Shown here piece by piece: positions 25,071 to 36,013 of a DNA stretch of 41,438 bases. Source of the DNA: Psychrilyobacter piezotolerans (GTDB lineage: Bacteria > Fusobacteriota > Fusobacteriia > Fusobacteriales > Fusobacteriaceae); assembly GCF_003391055.1 (NCBI RefSeq), contig NZ_QUAJ01000025.1:1-41438 (forward strand). Reading direction: 5' to 3'. Position 1 is the first letter of the stretch. Each line of letters starts with the position of its first letter. Made by a program: the position numbers and the translations under genes. Under the pieces are notes generated by a model. That model saw only the letters and a program-made list of their open reading frames with translations, searched no databases and was not told the origin of the DNA.

Positions 25071-26576
25071 ATGAATAATAAGAGAATATTAACCGATTTT
25101 GCAAGAGTAATTAATTCGGATCGTTATCAATACACTGAAAGTGATGTACTTCTTATGGAAGGGATGCAGGATAAGGAAGCTATTTTTGATATGTTCTTCC
25201 GAAAAACAGAGGACGGTGGATTTGCTGTAGTTAGTGGAATTCAAGAAGTAATTTCCCTTGTTGATATACTGAATACAACCTCTGAAGAGGAGAAGCGAAG
25301 ATATTTTTCAGAGATAATAGAGGAAAAAGAACTCTTGGAATTTTTGGTAAAACTTAAATTTACAGGAGATATATATGCCATGAGAGATGGTGAAATTGTT
25401 TACCCGAATGAACCGGTAGTAACGGTTAAAGCACCGCTGATTCAAGCAAAAATACTTGAAACTCCAATACTAAACATCATGAATATGAACTTAGCCATAG
25501 CTACAAAGGCATCCATGGTAACTAGAGCAGCTAACCCAGTTCCTGTTTCATCCTTTGGAAGCAGAAGAGCTCATGGATTTGACAGTGCCGTATCAGGGAA
25601 TAAAGCCGCCTATATAGGAGGATGCTCAAGTCATTCAAATTTAGTTACAGAATATAGATATGGAATTCCAAGTGTTGGAACCATGGCACACTCATTTGTT
25701 CAAGCTTTCGGATTGGGAAGAGAAGCTGAAAAAGAGGCTTTTGATGCTTTTATAAGACATAGAAAAACTAGAAAAAATAATACCTTAATTTTATTGATCG
25801 ACACCTTCGATACTTTGGAGATGGGAATAAGGAATGCAATTAAAGCATTTAAGGATGGTGGGATAGACGATTCCTACGATGGATTATATGGAATAAGAAT
25901 TGATTCAGGGGATTTAGCATATTTTTCAAAAAAATGCAGAAAAATACTCAATGAAGCCGGCCTTTTTAAAGCTAAGATATTTTTAACCAGTTCCATCGAT
26001 GAAAGTGTGATTAAGTCCCTAAAGGGACAGGGTGCAGAGGTAGATTATTTTGGTGTTGGTGACGCAATAGGAGTTAGTAAATCTAATCCGTGTTTTGGCG
26101 GGGTTTATAAGATTGTTGAAGTAGACAAAAAACCTGTAATGAAATTATCTGAAGACATAATAAAAATATCTAATCCTGGGTTTAAAGAGGTTTACAGAAT
26201 TTATGATGCTGATGGGATAGCTTACGCAGATTTGATTACACTTGTACGGTCTGACGATGAAAAAGAAAAATTAATTAATAATGAAGATATTGTAATTAGA
26301 GATGAAAAGTATGAATTTAAATCAAGTAAGCTAAAAAGCGGAGAATATTCCATTAAATTACTGTCAAAGAAATATGTTCAAGAGGGAAAAATAATGGAGG
26401 ACTATAAGGAGCTGTTAGACGTAGATCTGTCTAGAGAATATTATTTAAGAGGTCTAGAGAAAATTTCCATAGAAAGAAGGAGATTGGAAAATCCTCATAC
26501 TTATAAAGTAAACCTTTCCACCCCATTGATTAATCTGAAATATGAACTCATAAAAAAGATCAAGGAAACCATATAA
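25071..26576 (+). CDS. pncB: Nicotinate phosphoribosyltransferase
   Basis: 501-aa cytosolic enzyme of NAD salvage, making nicotinate mononucleotide from nicotinate and PRPP with ATP hydrolysis. It has the family opening TDFARVINSDRYQYTESD, the ISGLQE-like VVSGIQEV, SSFGSRRAHGFDSA near residue 162, GTMAHSFVQAFG near 203, RIDSGDLAYFSKK near 283 and FGVGDAIGVS near 326. Length fits the long bacterial form. GAGGTG is the ribosome site. Apparently a single-gene unit with its own terminator; no other NAD genes in the window. Confidence 0.93.
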   Translation: MNNKRILTDFARVINSDRYQYTESDVLLMEGMQDKEAIFDMFFRKTEDGGFAVVSGIQEVISLVDILNTTSEEEKRRYFSEIIEEKELLEFLVKLKFTGDIYAMRDGEIVYPNEPVVTVKAPLIQAKILETPILNIMNMNLAIATKASMVTRAANPVPVSSFGSRRAHGFDSAVSGNKAAYIGGCSSHSNLVTEYRYGIPSVGTMAHSFVQAFGLGREAEKEAFDAFIRHRKTRKNNTLILLIDTFDTLEMGIRNAIKAFKDGGIDDSYDGLYGIRIDSGDLAYFSKKCRKILNEAGLFKAKIFLTSSIDESVIKSLKGQGAEVDYFGVGDAIGVSKSNPCFGGVYKIVEVDKKPVMKLSEDIIKISNPGFKEVYRIYDADGIAYADLITLVRSDDEKEKLINNEDIVIRDEKYEFKSSKLKSGEYSIKLLSKKYVQEGKIMEDYKELLDVDLSREYYLRGLEKISIERRRLENPHTYKVNLSTPLINLKYELIKKIKETI

Positions 26577-26646
26577 AGCTGCTTTCCTTTTGGCAGGCTA
26601 TTTGGTGTTACTTTCACCTCAAGAAATTAGAAATAATAAAACAAAA

Positions 26647-26677
26647 AAAACTGAACTCCTGATTGGGGTTCAGTTTT
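26647..26677. terminator. Bidirectional terminator after pncB
   Basis: AAAACTGAACTCC pairs with GGGGTTCAGTTTT (one G-U pair), with A/T runs on both sides, between the convergent pncB and DUF559 genes. Confidence 0.88.
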
Positions 26678-26683
26678 TTATTT

Positions 26684-27037
26684 CTAACCTTTAAGACCGC
26701 TTACAGCTGCCTCTATTTTATTTAATGTTTCCTCTAAATTATTCTTTATCTCACTGCTGGTAAACCGAAGACCAATTACTCCTATAGAATCCAGGTATTC
26801 TTCCCTTGTTTTTTCATATTTTTTAGTATGATTACTATCATCTATCTCTATCCCAAATTCTATCTCTGGAGAATAAAAATTAAATATATATTTTCCGATT
26901 TCAGTTTCTTTTTTAAATTTTACATTATAAAGTTTTCTATCTTTAATAAAATTCCATATCATCTTCTCTTCCTCAGTAAAATTTTTCTTTGTCTTAGTTT
27001 TTGTTAATTTAGCTTTTTTCAAATTAATGATTTCCAT
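26684..27037 (-). CDS. DUF559 (Vsr-like fold) protein
   Basis: 117 aa matching the DUF559 family of restriction-endonuclease-like fold. It has EEEKMIWNFIKDRKL, a VKFKKETEIGKYIFNFYSPE strand pair and a central IEIDDSNHT, then GVIGLRFTSSEI and a final helix. The E-x-D and preceding K residues could be a PD-(D/E)xK-type metal site; nuclease activity is unproven for the family. GAGGAG seven bases before ATG 27037 fixes the start; a GTG further upstream (27064) would overlap that site. Similar small genes are common in clusters but no partner is seen here. Confidence 0.72.
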   Translation of the reverse strand: MEIINLKKAKLTKTKTKKNFTEEEKMIWNFIKDRKLYNVKFKKETEIGKYIFNFYSPEIEFGIEIDDSNHTKKYEKTREEYLDSIGVIGLRFTSSEIKNNLEETLNKIEAAVSGLKG

Positions 27038-27122
27038 ATAACCACTCCTCTTTAGTATTTTCACATTCCTATTTCTTCCACACTATCGGCGAAACCTACA
27101 ACAAGGGAGGAGCTGACCATCA

Positions 27123-27602
27123 CTACTTTCTATACTTTACAGCCAGTCCCTTTAAGAAGGTTCTCAAAAATTTGTCCAGACATTCCTTATAGTTTTTCTG
27201 TCCTTTTTTCCTGAATAATGCAGTTACATCTGAGTTTGAGATGTAGATATCTGCAGCTTCCCATACAGCTACCATATCTTCAGTTTTTAAGTTTAAAGCT
27301 ATCTTTATTTTTCTAAGGATTTGGTTATTGATATTATTAGAAGTCATTACCTCTGGTTTTCTTGGAGTTTCTCCAGGTTTTACCTCTTGTCTTCCTCTTT
27401 TTTGGACTATAACACCGTCAAAAAACATCCCCAGTAATTTATTGTTACACTTTACAAAACCTTCCTCTTCATCTTTTTTCAAAAGATTAAGAACTCCCTC
27501 TTTATCTATGATATGTCCTGATTCTTTAAATGCATCTATTACCTCTTTATCACTCATATCCAAAGCGTATCTAAATCTACGTAGTACATCGTTATTATTC
27601 AT
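27123..27602 (-). CDS. DUF1456 (YehS-like) protein
   Basis: 159 aa with the duplicated YehS/DUF1456 module. The first repeat starts at NNNDVLRRFRYALDMSDKEV, and the second near residue 86 with NNQILRKIKIALNLKTEDMV. Each repeat ends in a VLNLLKK/VTALFRKKGQKNY type segment. Function unknown in all species. The ATG at 27602 follows AGGAGGATTTT; the frame runs open upstream to 27743 but with a hydrophobic, non-conserved sequence, so the longer start is rejected. Divergent from the unknown gene at 27776. Confidence 0.85.
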   Translation of the reverse strand: MNNNDVLRRFRYALDMSDKEVIDAFKESGHIIDKEGVLNLLKKDEEEGFVKCNNKLLGMFFDGVIVQKRGRQEVKPGETPRKPEVMTSNNINNQILRKIKIALNLKTEDMVAVWEAADIYISNSDVTALFRKKGQKNYKECLDKFLRTFLKGLAVKYRK

Positions 27603-27775
27603 AAAATCCTCCTGATTTTTTATTATTACTAAGGTCCATTTTACCATAGATATCATAAATATGAAAATATTATTTTTTAGCCATTGAGAGACAATGAATA
27701 GAGGAAAATTTATATTTTTGCCAATAGATAGGTAAAGACACAAGATTATCAGAATTCTAAGATGAGGTGGGAACT

Positions 27776-28594
27776 ATGAATGAGACTACTTATAATCAAA
27801 GTGATATTGAAAATAAAAATATTAAATTAGAGATAAACATGAAGTTAAGGGATGTACGTCTCCTTTCGAGATATTTAGAGGATGAATTGATTGTGGGAAT
27901 AGGAAGTATCCTGAGTCAATTAGAAGATTCTGAGGCTGATAAAAATAATCTGGAACATGAACAGATGACCGCTTTTTATAACGGCGTTTATGATATTTTT
28001 AATGAAATGGCTGAAGTAGTTTACAGGGGGATGGTTGAAAAGGAAAAAAGTATAATAGACGAACTTAAACAACATGGAATTTCAGTAGAAGGAGTAATTG
28101 CCATTCTGGCCAGAGAACCAAATGATGAAGAGAGGATCGCTAATATATATGAGGCTGTAGATGATTTAGAGCTTGAAAAGAAGGAAGCTGAAAATTTAAA
28201 AAAACTTCTCCCTCCTATCACCGAAAAGATTATAGATAAGTTGGAGATGGATATAAGGAGTCTGTATATGCCCCTGGTCATAAAGTTTGTCTCCTTTCTC
28301 AGCGATACCACAAGAAGTTATACTAAGCCTATAAATGAAGCAATTTTTTCAGAGAGCGCATTGGAGGAACTCCTGGATTTAGACCTGGAGGCTTTGGATA
28401 TATTTTTGACTAAACTTACCAAAATAAGGGTGAAACTAGGAGATGTTGAAGGATTTATCATAGATGATTTTACCATCTATAATAACACGACCCTTATAGT
28501 TCACTACCCTATATTTATTACTAATCCGAAAGAATTTCAAAGACATTTTTCCAGCCTGGATTCCAAAGACATAGAGGTAAGTTTCGAGGCGTGA
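27776..28594 (+). CDS. Hypothetical 272-aa acidic helical protein
   Basis: Not recognised. No signal peptide and no convincing membrane helix. Acidic, with mostly helical content: a central stretch around residues 85-155 (GISVEGVIAILARE, DLELEKKEAENLKKLLPP) and LEELLDLDLEALDIFLTKL near 203. The C-terminal 45 residues look like beta strands (FIIDDFTIYNNTTLIVHYPI). It may be a cytoplasmic structural or adaptor protein. GAGGTG six bases before ATG 27776 decides the start against an upstream GTG. It ends at a strong terminator shared with tgt, and has good coding character, so I am confident it is a real gene. Confidence 0.75.
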   Translation: MNETTYNQSDIENKNIKLEINMKLRDVRLLSRYLEDELIVGIGSILSQLEDSEADKNNLEHEQMTAFYNGVYDIFNEMAEVVYRGMVEKEKSIIDELKQHGISVEGVIAILAREPNDEERIANIYEAVDDLELEKKEAENLKKLLPPITEKIIDKLEMDIRSLYMPLVIKFVSFLSDTTRSYTKPINEAIFSESALEELLDLDLEALDIFLTKLTKIRVKLGDVEGFIIDDFTIYNNTTLIVHYPIFITNPKEFQRHFSSLDSKDIEVSFEA

Positions 28595-28603
28595 GTGAAA
28601 AGT

Positions 28604-28634
28604 AAAAAAAGAGATGCAATGCATCTCTTTTTTT
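28604..28634. terminator. Bidirectional terminator
   Basis: AGAGATGCA-A-TGCATCTCT flanked by A7 and T7, between the convergent hypothetical gene and tgt. Confidence 0.88.
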
Positions 28635-28642
28635 AGTCCTCT

Positions 28643-29857
<1,215 letters not shown>

Positions 29858-32035
29858 TTAATTGTTTTGATTTCTCCTGATTTCTATTACATCTTTTAAA
29901 TTTACAATATGATTGATTAATTTTTCATAGTCTCTCTTTTCGTTGATATCTATAGTGATCTCGATAACTGAAAGTCTTTCCGCTCCGTTTTTAATATGGC
30001 CGGAGTTTACTCCTTCCAGGTCTATCTTATGATCAGCTATAATTTTTACAATTTCCAAGAGGATATTAGCCCTGTCTGTGGTGACTATGGTAAATTTAAA
30101 CCTGTATTTGTTGATCTTTCTGCCTATAATTTCATCATCCCATCCGACACCTATCTCTCTGTTGGGATCACGGGCAATCAAATTCATATAGTTTTTACAG
30201 TCTAATCTATGGATGCCGATATCTCCATAGGTAGTTATATATCCACCAATCTCATCTCCTGGGAGAGGAGTGCAGCATTTGGCAAATCGAACAATAGTAT
30301 TATCAAGACCATCTATTATAACACCATAATCATTTTTTTTCCGACTTTTTCTTTTAGGAGTTTCTTTTTGATAATTTTCTATGAGTTCCAGGTCTATTTT
30401 TTCATCTTTTTTTATCAATCTTTCTGCAAGAAGGGCTGCATTCAATCTTTTATCGGTTATCTTAATCAGCAGTTCATTGAAATTATTGATAGTATTTTTA
30501 ATTAAATATTTCTTCATTTCAGGGCTGTTTTCAATCTGTTTTAGAGAAGATCCGACCTTAAGTAATTCTTTTTCAAAGATCTCCTTTCCTATTTTTAGAT
30601 TTTCATCAAAGTTTTTTTCTCTTATCCACCTTCTGATCTTACTTTTAGCACTCTGGGTGGCGACTATATTTAACCAGTCTCTCCCAGGTCCCTTGGAGAT
30701 ATTAGAGGTTATGATATCGATCCTGTCTCCGTTTTGTAACTTATAATCGATTGGGACAATCTTATCATTGGCTTTGGCTCCTATACACTTATACCCCACC
30801 TCTGTATGGATATGAAATGCAAAGTCTAACGGGGTAGAACCCTTGGATAGTTCGATAACATCTCCTTTAGGAGAGAAAACAAACACTGTTTCATTGAGTA
30901 TATCCCCTGTGACAGTCTCGATAAATTCTTCAGATGTATCGGCTTCACTCTGCCATTCCAATATCTTTCTAAGCCATGAATAAACATTATCTGCCTTGGA
31001 GTTTTTTCTTTTTTCCTTATAGTTCCAGTGTGCTGCTATTCCATCTTCTGCAATAGCGTGCATATCTTTAGTTCTTATCTGCACCTCGATAAATTTCCCC
31101 AGGGGACCTACCAGGGTAGTATGGATCGATTGATAACCATTGGATTTAGGGACTGCTATATAGTCTTTGAACCTCCCAGGGACAGGCTTCCAATGACTAT
31201 GCAGCATTCCTAAGATATTGTAGCACTCTCCTTCTGTGTCCACCAACACCCTTACAGCTGTGAGGTCGTAGAGTTCATCAAAACTTTTCTTTTTCTCATA
31301 CATTTTTTTATAGATACTATAAAAATGTTTAACCCGCCCAGAAACTATCCCATCTATATTGGTTTCACGGATAATTTTTTTCATATTTCTTAAGATAGCA
31401 CTGGTATATTCTTCCCTTTCAACCCTTTTATTGTTAACCATTTTCACTAATTTTCTATAGATCTCAGGTTCCAGATAATACAGGCATAGATCTTCTAACT
31501 CCCATTTTATCTTTGCCATTCCAATTCTATGAGCTAAGGGTGCAAAGATATCCAGTGTTTCCCTTGCAATTCTCTCCTGTTTATAAGCGGGCATATATTT
31601 TAGTGTACGCATATTATGCAGTCTATCAGCTAATTTAATGATAACAACCCTTACATCACTAGCCATAGCTACGATCATCTTTCTGATGTTTTCAGGCTGC
31701 TTATTGCTGCCTACAGGCAGATTTGTAAGTTTAGTTACCCCGTCCACTAGTTTAGCTACTTCAGAACCGAAATTATATTCGATATCTTGTATAGTGGTCA
31801 TGGTATCTTCTACAATATCGTGCAGAAATCCAGCGGTAATGGTTTCAGCATCCATCTTCATATTAATGAGAATTTTAGAGACCTCTACAGGATGAACAAT
31901 ATATTCCTCCCCTGATTTCCGGTACTGCCCCACATGGGATTCCCTGGCAAATTCATAGGCAGAGAAGATCATATCCTCGTTTATCTTTAAATTATTTTTT
32001 TTAAGTTCTTCAGCGATATTTGATTTATATTCCAT
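29858..32035 (-). CDS. rel: Bifunctional (p)ppGpp synthetase/hydrolase (RelA/SpoT)
   Basis: 725 aa with all expected domains in order. The HD hydrolase has HPVEVSKIL near residue 47, FLHDIVEDT near 69 and RLHNMRTLKYM near 138. The synthetase has KHFYSIYKKM near 237, RFKDYIAVPKSNGYQSIHT near 293 and EDGIAAHWNYK near 332. The TGS domain follows near 388 and the C-terminal ACT domain near 650. Intact HDxxED and the RxKD form of the synthetase loop indicate both hydrolysis and synthesis, as in single Rel proteins of non-proteobacteria. It controls the stringent response. Ribosome site AAGGAAGGA. The inverted repeat after apt lies upstream, so it may have its own promoter. Confidence 0.95.
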   Translation of the reverse strand: MEYKSNIAEELKKNNLKINEDMIFSAYEFARESHVGQYRKSGEEYIVHPVEVSKILINMKMDAETITAGFLHDIVEDTMTTIQDIEYNFGSEVAKLVDGVTKLTNLPVGSNKQPENIRKMIVAMASDVRVVIIKLADRLHNMRTLKYMPAYKQERIARETLDIFAPLAHRIGMAKIKWELEDLCLYYLEPEIYRKLVKMVNNKRVEREEYTSAILRNMKKIIRETNIDGIVSGRVKHFYSIYKKMYEKKKSFDELYDLTAVRVLVDTEGECYNILGMLHSHWKPVPGRFKDYIAVPKSNGYQSIHTTLVGPLGKFIEVQIRTKDMHAIAEDGIAAHWNYKEKRKNSKADNVYSWLRKILEWQSEADTSEEFIETVTGDILNETVFVFSPKGDVIELSKGSTPLDFAFHIHTEVGYKCIGAKANDKIVPIDYKLQNGDRIDIITSNISKGPGRDWLNIVATQSAKSKIRRWIREKNFDENLKIGKEIFEKELLKVGSSLKQIENSPEMKKYLIKNTINNFNELLIKITDKRLNAALLAERLIKKDEKIDLELIENYQKETPKRKSRKKNDYGVIIDGLDNTIVRFAKCCTPLPGDEIGGYITTYGDIGIHRLDCKNYMNLIARDPNREIGVGWDDEIIGRKINKYRFKFTIVTTDRANILLEIVKIIADHKIDLEGVNSGHIKNGAERLSVIEITIDINEKRDYEKLINHIVNLKDVIEIRRNQNN

Positions 32036-32078
32036 AAAATTCCTTCCTTAAAAATTTTTTAAATAAATATAGTTAATC

Positions 32079-32129
32079 CAAGTACTAATAAGAAAGCGAC
32101 ACCAAGTGTCGCTTTCTTATTAATACTTG
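32079..32129. terminator. 24-bp inverted repeat covering the apt stop codon
   Basis: Arms 32079-32102 and 32106-32129 are complementary with one G-U type mismatch and a three-base loop; the core is AAGCGACAC with GTGTCGCTT. The apt stop codon (32120-32122) and last two codons are inside one arm. It probably terminates or protects the apt message. Confidence 0.8.
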
Positions 32130-32632
32130 AGCAATGTCATGATATCATAACCTGCTAAATTTTCTCTGCCATTTAGATCCTCTAATTCGATAAGAAATGC
32201 CATTCCAGCAACAATTCCGCCTAAATCTTCTATTATCTTTATAGTAGCTTCAACTGTTCCCCCAGTAGCCAATAGATCGTCAACGATAAGCACCCTTTGA
32301 CCAGGTTTTATAGAATCATTATGCATACATAGTGTATTAGTTCCATATTCTAAATCATATTCATATTCCACTGTTTCTCTGGGAAGTTTTCCGGGTTTTC
32401 TTACCGGTGCAAATCCTACCTCTAAAGCATAAGATACCGGGCATCCAAAGATAAATCCTCTGGCTTCAGGACCTACTACCAGGTCGATCTTTTTTTCTTT
32501 GGCATACTCTACTATCTCATCTGTTGCTTTTTTAAAAGCCTTTCCATTTGCCAGTAAAGGCGTTATATCTCTAAATTTTATCCCTTCTTTTGGATAATCT
32601 TCCACAAGTGCTATATAGTTCTTCAAATTCAT
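32120..32632 (-). CDS. apt: Adenine phosphoribosyltransferase
   Basis: 170 aa, normal length. Converts adenine and PRPP to AMP in purine salvage. It has [17 protein letters not shown] near the start, [10 protein letters not shown] near residue 55, [14 protein letters not shown] near 73 and the PRPP loop [16 protein letters not shown] near 114. GGGAG precedes the ATG. It follows the Nudix gene by 69 bases and precedes rel, an apt-rel neighbourhood found in many bacteria. Confidence 0.95.
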   Translation of the reverse strand: MNLKNYIALVEDYPKEGIKFRDITPLLANGKAFKKATDEIVEYAKEKKIDLVVGPEARGFIFGCPVSYALEVGFAPVRKPGKLPRETVEYEYDLEYGTNTLCMHNDSIKPGQRVLIVDDLLATGGTVEATIKIIEDLGGIVAGMAFLIELEDLNGRENLAGYDIMTLLKY

Positions 32633-32701
32633 TTTTCTTTCTCCCTTATTTTTTCTTTTAATTTTTTCTTCGTGCTATTCGTGACTAAGTCTTAGTTATC
32701 T

Positions 32702-33142
32702 TTATTCCCATCTATTCCCCAGATACTTTATACCGGTGTTTCCATTCTCAAAATATTCTTTTAACTCTTTTTTTGTATTTGGATGGAGTATAATATTCTC
32801 TAAGTCTGATTTTTTTATGTATTCCACACCTATTAAATTACTGCCATCTAATCCAACCTGCAGGTCTCCGCTTATATAGGAAACTTTAAAATAGATATTT
32901 ACAATGTGACGGCCGCCATTAGGAGCTATTCCTTCAGATATAAAGATCATATCTCCTACTTCTACATCGAGGCTGCACTCTTCCATAAACTCCCTTTTAA
33001 GAGCAGTCCTAAAGTCTTCACCGTGATCTACCCCGCCCCCTGGGAGGAGGTAGTATTCACACTTATTTTTTACATGTTTAACTAAAAGTAATTCATCATT
33101 CTTTTCTAAGATTCCACAAACTCTAATTCTGATATTCTTCAC
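32702..33142 (-). CDS. Nudix hydrolase
   Basis: 146 aa. The Nudix box is GGVDHGEDFRTALKREFMEE near residue 36, with the metal-binding REFMEE intact. The position usually occupied by Gly just after the box is Ser (EECSL), a mild deviation. Substrate, a nucleoside diphosphate linked compound, is not predictable. It starts with GTG inside the end of the TPR lipoprotein gene (20-base overlap) without its own strong ribosome site, so translation is probably coupled. Confidence 0.85.
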   Translation of the reverse strand: MKNIRIRVCGILEKNDELLLVKHVKNKCEYYLLPGGGVDHGEDFRTALKREFMEECSLDVEVGDMIFISEGIAPNGGRHIVNIYFKVSYISGDLQVGLDGSNLIGVEYIKKSDLENIILHPNTKKELKEYFENGNTGIKYLGNRWE

Positions 33143-34031
33143 TGTCTAAATCACTCACCTTCTCAATTATTTTTTGATATTTTTTAACATCTGCAGGCTT
33201 GTTATTATGGACGGCTATTTCTTTTTTCAAATTTAAAACATCCAAATCATATTTATAGGCATCTGTTAATAATTTTAGGTATAGTTCAGTATCATTTATT
33301 TTGCCCATTTCAAAACTTCGTTTAGCGACCTCCAATATTACACGGTTATTTTTTTCCCTTGCAATATATGTTTTTAAAGCTTTTAAAGCCCCATCATAAT
33401 CATTAAAAACATCGATCAGAAATCTGGAATATGTGATCACTGCATCTGGATCATTTTTTTGAACTTCATATACTTTATAGATAAATGGATAGATCTCATT
33501 GGTTCTGTTTGTTTTTTGTAAAATTTCTACATATTTGCCTACAAAGGTATAGTCCTCGATTTTTATTAAATTTAGAACTTTGGTAAATTCAAGATAAGCA
33601 TCTTCATATTTTTTTTCATCATAGGCGATATATCCCTTTAACAGATATATTTTATAATCTATACTGTCCGATGAAATTTGTGACAGATAGTACCTGCTTT
33701 CCCTTAATTTTCCCATTTTATAGGACAAAATAGCCATATTGGATAATGTTATCTGATCCTTAGGATCTAATTTTATAGCTTCTAAATAGTATTTTTCAGC
33801 TGTCCCATAATCACCTAATTGAGCATAGGCTAATCCCATCTCCCTAAGGAGAATAGGATCTTTTTTGTCAATCTCATAAAAATATTTATATTCATCTATG
33901 GCTTTGGTATAATTACCACTTTTACTATAATTCATCCCTCTGATTAGATGATGTTCCTTATTTTTCTTCTGATCTGCCGAGGTACAGCCCATAAGCAGAA
34001 GCAAACCTATCACTAATAATATTTTTTTCAT
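33123..34031 (-). CDS. TPR-repeat lipoprotein
   Basis: 302 aa. Signal peptide MKKILLVIGLLLLMGC with lipobox LMGC, so Cys16 is lipidated and the protein is anchored in an envelope membrane. Several tetratricopeptide repeats follow: residues 30-60 (RGMNYSKSGNYTKAIDEY), 64-95 (MGLAYAQLGDYGTAEKYYLE) and 98-130 (NMAILSYKMGKLRESRYY), then more degenerate ones. Scaffold-type protein of the cell envelope; partner unknown. It lies 17 bases after the DUF502 gene in a five-gene run. Confidence 0.86.
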   Translation of the reverse strand: MKKILLVIGLLLLMGCTSADQKKNKEHHLIRGMNYSKSGNYTKAIDEYKYFYEIDKKDPILLREMGLAYAQLGDYGTAEKYYLEAIKLDPKDQITLSNMAILSYKMGKLRESRYYLSQISSDSIDYKIYLLKGYIAYDEKKYEDAYLEFTKVLNLIKIEDYTFVGKYVEILQKTNRTNEIYPFIYKVYEVQKNDPDAVITYSRFLIDVFNDYDGALKALKTYIAREKNNRVILEVAKRSFEMGKINDTELYLKLLTDAYKYDLDVLNLKKEIAVHNNKPADVKKYQKIIEKVSDLDSEEYQN

Positions 34032-34048
34032 ATAATACCCCTAATTTT

Positions 34049-34693
34049 CTAATTTTTATTGATCTTTGGAACTATTGCTCCGCCAGAAATTATTAATTTA
34101 ACAGCATCTTCAATCTTGATATCTAATTCCCTGACACTATCTGCTTCTACCATTATAAACATTCCGGAAGTAGGATTAGGAGAGGTAGGTATAAATATAT
34201 TGAGCAATTTTTTCCCTCCTAAAATATCTTCAAAAAGTTTATTTTCTCTGTTGGTTAAAAATCCCAGACTATAGATCCCCTTCCTGGGATACTCTATCAT
34301 AACTACTTTTTGATAAGCCTTTGTGTTTGATGTAAACATCAGGTGTCTAATCTGCAAAATAGTGGTGTATATAGGTTTTACTAAAGGAATATTAGAAAAC
34401 AAACGATCTATTATTTTTGCTATTTTTTTTCCCATTACATTTCTCATGGCAAGACCTGTAATGATAATAGTTAATATAATTATTGTTACAGCAATTAAAT
34501 AAACCAACATCTGTGTTATAAATTTAGAATAGAACCCATTTTTTAACAGGTATGAGGTCATCTCTTTTACAAAAATATTCTGGCTTAAATAATTATTTAA
34601 AAATTTAAATATCCATGACATTATATTGATTGTGATTAATACCGGTAAAACAGTGATTAATCCTGTTGCGAATAGACTTTTTATTCTTTTCAT
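34049..34693 (-). CDS. DUF502 membrane protein
   Basis: 214 aa, with two hydrophobic segments (residues about 10-32 and 60-85) and the DUF502 features: LFATGLITVLPVLITINIMSW split over the first segment, PLVKPIYTTILQI near 103, and the IFIPTSPNPTSGMFIMVEAD core near 167. Function of the family is unknown. Its ATG overlaps the stop codon of the upstream CorC-type gene (ATGA), and the ribosome site lies in that gene's last codons, indicating tight co-expression. Confidence 0.87.
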   Translation of the reverse strand: MKRIKSLFATGLITVLPVLITINIMSWIFKFLNNYLSQNIFVKEMTSYLLKNGFYSKFITQMLVYLIAVTIIILTIIITGLAMRNVMGKKIAKIIDRLFSNIPLVKPIYTTILQIRHLMFTSNTKAYQKVVMIEYPRKGIYSLGFLTNRENKLFEDILGGKKLLNIFIPTSPNPTSGMFIMVEADSVRELDIKIEDAVKLIISGGAIVPKINKN

Positions 34694-35961
34694 CCTTCTT
34701 CCTCACTTATCTCTATAAGAATTTTAACTACCCTCATCTTATCTATTTCCAAAACTTTCATTTTAAGACCTTCTAACTCAACGACATCTTCAACCTCTGC
34801 TACCCGGCCCAGGATATCTAAGACATATCCACCAAGACTCTCATAATCTTCCGATTCAGGGATATTTAACCCCAATTCTTTATTTAAATCTTCAATATTT
34901 ATCCGTGCATCAACTTTATATTTTGATTCACTTATTTTTTCAATTTCATCCTCTTCGTGAAGGTCATATTCATCTTTTATCTCACCGATTATTTCCTCAA
35001 TGAGATCTTCAATAGTGGCTAACCCTACAGTTCCTCCATATTCGTCCAGGACAATGGCCATGTGAACATACTTACTTTTAAATTCACCTAAGATCTCCAC
35101 TATAGACTTTGTATCAGGTACGAAATATGCCTCCCTCAATATACTTTTTAGAGGGATATCTGTAGTTCCTTTTTTAGCTAGTATCAGAAGGTCTTTAACA
35201 TAGAGGATTCCTAATATTTCATCTAAATCTTCCCCGTATACAGGTATTCTGGAGTAACCGCTCTGTATAATCTCATCCCAAACCTCGTCTATTGTAGATT
35301 CGCCATCTAACATAAAAATAGAGGTTCTAGGAGTCATGACCTCCTTTGCAGCGGTGTCACCAAACTCTATAATAGAGTGGATCATCTCCCTTTCCTCTTC
35401 TTCTATTACCCCCTCAGCTTTGCCTACATTAATATAGGATTTGATCTCTTCCTCTGTTATCATGAGATTTTCATGTCTGATATCTACCCCCATCATCCTG
35501 CTGATGACCTTTGTGACAAATATCAATAACTTTATGATAGGTAATGTAACGATACTCAGGAGATAGATTGGTCCTATAACAATTCCTGATATCTTTTTCG
35601 AGTATGTTTTGGCAACTATTTTAGGAGTTATCTCCCCAAATATCAAGACTACAATTGTCATAGATACAGTAGCTATGGCTATTGCGTCCCCAGATTTAGA
35701 TCCCATTATTTGTAAAGTCACTACGGTTGCTATAGATGAAGCTAAGATATTTACAATATTATTTCCTAAAAGTATTGCTGTTAAGATCTCATTAGGTTTG
35801 GTTAACCATTTTTTTAACAATTTTGATTTTCTAGGATTAGTCCTTTCAATTTCTTCCAGATCGGTACTTTTAAATGCAGTAAGAGCTGTTTCAGAAGCTG
35901 AAAATAATCCCGATAAAATAATTAATACCACCAATAAAATAAGTTGACTATAAATTTCCAA
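34690..35961 (-). CDS. CNNM/CBS/CorC-domain membrane protein (HlyC family)
   Basis: 423 aa. An N-terminal CNNM membrane domain (residues 1-175; [15 protein letters not shown] near 18, [13 protein letters not shown] near 64) is followed by a pair of CBS domains ([12 protein letters not shown] near 209, then [10 protein letters not shown]) and a C-terminal CorC/HlyC domain with [19 protein letters not shown] near 309. Members are linked to Mg2+/Co2+ homeostasis, probably Na+-driven Mg2+ export. It begins with TTG, 11 bases past a GGTG element. First gene of the long minus-strand run. Confidence 0.88.
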   Translation of the reverse strand: MEIYSQLILLVVLIILSGLFSASETALTAFKSTDLEEIERTNPRKSKLLKKWLTKPNEILTAILLGNNIVNILASSIATVVTLQIMGSKSGDAIAIATVSMTIVVLIFGEITPKIVAKTYSKKISGIVIGPIYLLSIVTLPIIKLLIFVTKVISRMMGVDIRHENLMITEEEIKSYINVGKAEGVIEEEEREMIHSIIEFGDTAAKEVMTPRTSIFMLDGESTIDEVWDEIIQSGYSRIPVYGEDLDEILGILYVKDLLILAKKGTTDIPLKSILREAYFVPDTKSIVEILGEFKSKYVHMAIVLDEYGGTVGLATIEDLIEEIIGEIKDEYDLHEEDEIEKISESKYKVDARINIEDLNKELGLNIPESEDYESLGGYVLDILGRVAEVEDVVELEGLKMKVLEIDKMRVVKILIEISEEEG

Positions 35962-36013
35962 CGTTTTTTTTACACCATCCTCTTTTTTTTAATTTAAAAC
36001 ATTTATTAACTGA

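Noticed and set aside
27603-27743. 47-residue N-terminal extension of the DUF1456 protein
   Set aside because: The AGGAGG and conserved NNNDVLRRF start point to 27602; the extension is hydrophobic and not family-like.
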